Part shown: positions 62,636 through 64,000 of the stretch, in pieces
How positions within the stretch are numbered: position 1 is the stretch's first letter
Layout: every line of letters starts with the position of its first letter
DNA from: Bombyx mori
Taxonomy: Eukaryota > Arthropoda > Insecta > Lepidoptera > Bombycidae
Reading direction: 5' to 3'
DNA: 64,000 nt
Assembly (NCBI RefSeq): GCF_030269925.1
Contig: NC_085127.1
Location: 5,153,501 to 5,217,500 of the forward strand
Position numbers and translations under genes: made by a program
Notes under the pieces: generated by a model
The model's database searches: none
What the model saw: the letters and a program-made list of their open reading frames with translations, nothing else
Told to the model about the DNA's origin: nothing

Positions 62636-63544
62636 GTGTCTCAAACGTATGGAGGATCTCAACCAAACCCATCGGTAACTCCTGATTTTGATACTCCAAA
62701 AATTACATTTAGAAACAAACGAAGGTCATCTAATAGCAACGATTGTGTCATGGAAGAAATCTTAGATGTGAAGAAACAGATGGCAGAAATGATGTCTCTT
62801 ATGGCGTCAAGTAGTGTTGCCCAAACTGAGAATATAAACAGATTGCACCAAGATGTCAGTCCTATGAAAGGGCAAGTTGATAAAATATGTAACAATATTG
62901 AATCCATCATCATCGAACAGGAAAAATTGAAGGTGGATGTGTCAAACGTGATGACGTCTACCAGTATATTGGGAAATAAAATCGAACTTCTTGAAAAAGA
63001 AGTGGAAGGACTTAAGTTTAAATCGTCGCATACACAAGAATCTGCGTCCATGAATCACGTGAACTATAATAAGATGATTGCCGAATGTCAAGAACGTAGT
63101 CAGCGAGCAAAAAATATAATCGTATGCGGTATCATAGAAGCCACCTCTGAAAATGCTATAGAAAGATTGGAATATGACAGAAAAGAAATAATAAAACTTA
63201 CTAAAATGGCCTCAAGTAACTGTCCTGAACCTGAAAACATACACCGTCTAGGAAAATATCAACATGACAAAATCCGCCCCATTAAAGCTATTTTTAAATC
63301 AGAGGACACTGTTAAAGTTATACTTAGAAACCGAAATAACATGGCAGCTGCTAACGGCAAGATATACAGTGATCAAACTCCACATCAGAGAGAAACCTTA
63401 AAAATCCTGAAACAAGAACTTGAAAATCGAATTTTGAATGGCGAAACTAATATTTCTATTAAATATGTAAAAGGAGAACCAGCAATAGTAGAATCCTTAC
63501 CAAAAAACTCTGCGCCAGCAACAAACAATCTAGCACCAGAATAG
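62636..63544 (+). CDS. LINE ORF1: coiled-coil RNA-binding protein
   Basis: The frame has 302 codons and its natural N-terminus is probably at 62636 (SQTYGGSQPNPS), but the first codon there is GTG. The next in-frame ATG is 62750 and there is no upstream ATG before the TAA at 62600. Residues about 38-135 form a long heptad-like coiled coil (EEILDVKKQMAEMMSLM, then IELLEKEVEGLKF). Residues about 155-285 resemble the nucleic-acid-binding part of CR1/L2 ORF1 proteins (NIIVCGIIE, ENIHRLGKY, KAIFKSEDTVKVILRNR, then TPHQRETLKILKQEL). It would bind LINE RNA as a multimer. There are no internal stops. A weakened start codon is the only defect seen. Confidence 0.75.
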   Translation: MSQTYGGSQPNPSVTPDFDTPKITFRNKRRSSNSNDCVMEEILDVKKQMAEMMSLMASSSVAQTENINRLHQDVSPMKGQVDKICNNIESIIIEQEKLKVDVSNVMTSTSILGNKIELLEKEVEGLKFKSSHTQESASMNHVNYNKMIAECQERSQRAKNIIVCGIIEATSENAIERLEYDRKEIIKLTKMASSNCPEPENIHRLGKYQHDKIRPIKAIFKSEDTVKVILRNRNNMAAANGKIYSDQTPHQRETLKILKQELENRILNGETNISIKYVKGEPAIVESLPKNSAPATNNLAPE

Positions 63545-63546
63545 GA

Positions 63547-64000
63547 ATCTTACAAATTGAGAACATTTCATACCAGATTACAAACGACTACTCACAAATT
63601 GAAACGTTCTACCCATCTCTCAACTTTCTCTACGCCAATGTACGCAGCATTGTTAAGCCGGGAAAGTTTGATGAGCTCAAGTGCGTCCTGAAGTCTATCG
63701 ATAAGGGTGTACACGTTGTTCTTCTCACCGAAACTTGGATCAAATCTGAAAATGATGCCATGAAACTACATTTGCCAAATTACACTCATCATTACAGCTA
63801 TCGTAACGACATCAGAGGAGGCGGCGTGTCTATATACGTCCATAATAATATCAAACACAGCACGACTGAAGATAAATACAGCAATGGCAATAACTATCTT
63901 TGGGTGTATCTTGAGCAACATGGATTACACGTTGGAGTTGTATACAAGCCAGGAACCACAAATACAGAAGATTTTCTTATCGATTATGAACAGCAACTAC
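63547..64000 (+). CDS. LINE ORF2, N-terminal endonuclease part (partial)
   Basis: The frame is open from 63460 to the window edge and overlaps ORF1 in another frame. No ATG occurs before the DAMKLH codons, so initiation must use another route or lie elsewhere. It reads FLYANVRSIVKPGKFDELK, then HVVLLTETWIKSEN (with the endonuclease glutamate), then GGGVSIYVHNNI and GVVYKPGT. This is the first half of an apurinic-type endonuclease of CR1/L2-like LINEs. RT should follow beyond 64000. Confidence 0.75.
   Translation, partial: MLQIENISYQITNDYSQIETFYPSLNFLYANVRSIVKPGKFDELKCVLKSIDKGVHVVLLTETWIKSENDAMKLHLPNYTHHYSYRNDIRGGGVSIYVHNNIKHSTTEDKYSNGNNYLWVYLEQHGLHVGVVYKPGTTNTEDFLIDYEQQL

Larger units (their letters stand above)
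62519..64000 (+). mobile_element. CR1/L2-like LINE, 5' part, continues beyond the window
   Basis: A short leader, ORF1 and the start of an endonuclease-type ORF2 lie in the usual LINE order. ORF1 has a coiled coil and a region resembling the RNA-binding domains of CR1/L2-type ORF1 proteins. ORF2 shows LLTETWI and GGGVSIYVH. The 5' boundary is approximate: the truncated Jockey fragment ends at about 62518. Confidence 0.75.

Noticed and set aside
1..64000. CRISPR arrays, bacterial operons, Shine-Dalgarno sites
   Set aside because: Direct repeats present are dispersed SINEs and LINE tails, not regularly spaced short repeats; the sequence is eukaryotic throughout.

Overview
The window looks like transposon-saturated nuclear DNA of a lepidopteran, most likely a silkworm of the genus Bombyx. 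The basis is about thirty copies of a SINE that I recognise as Bm1 (tRNA-like head, conserved body, tail after AAGCAATAAAA), helitron-type repeats of the kind common in moths and butterflies, and a BEL/Pao retrotransposon. I see no convincing intact host gene, no rRNA operon, no CRISPR array and nothing bacterial.

Layout. 1-11 kb: AT-rich DNA with scattered Bm1 copies, LINE 3'-end fragments, a piece resembling a LINE 5' UTR, an inverted repeat with a Bm1 copy between its arms, and a helitron remnant. 11.2-18.1 kb: a complete BEL/Pao LTR retrotransposon on the minus strand, with 1,055-bp LTRs showing no visible difference, a GTAGT target duplication, a tRNA-Tyr primer site and a polypurine tract. 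Its Gag-protease and RNase H-integrase frames are open, but most of its reverse transcriptase is missing. 18-31 kb: LINE 3' fragments, helitrons, MITE-like elements, an RTE-type RT fossil and a cluster of unassigned ORFs near 29 kb. 31.1-33.2 kb: a 5'-truncated Jockey-like LINE with an open RT frame and a 12-bp target duplication. 33-43 kb: more Bm1 copies, a set of hairpins at 37.3-37.8 kb and a mariner transposase tail. 43.4-48.7 kb: a full-length Jockey-clade LINE on the minus strand, with both ORFs open, an A27 tail, an 11-bp target duplication and two tandem units at its 5' end. 49-56 kb: a family represented twice (called X here). One copy is interrupted by a hAT-like element with an 8-bp duplication and also holds a MITE-like copy and a truncated U1 snRNA sequence. 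56-64 kb: LINE tails, a second tRNA-derived SINE family, a head-to-head Bm1 pair, and the 5' part of a CR1/L2-like LINE that runs off the window.

How it fits together. The autonomous machinery visible is the full-length Jockey element (both ORFs) and possibly the CR1/L2-like element at the right edge. Bm1, the second SINE and the MITE- and helitron-like elements carry no proteins and must use enzymes made elsewhere. The BEL element has clean ends but lacks RT catalytic motifs, so its insertion was probably helped in trans. Several small ORFs resemble no mobile element I know; they are described without assigning a function. The density and nesting of elements would suit a heterochromatic or W-linked region, but that is inference only.
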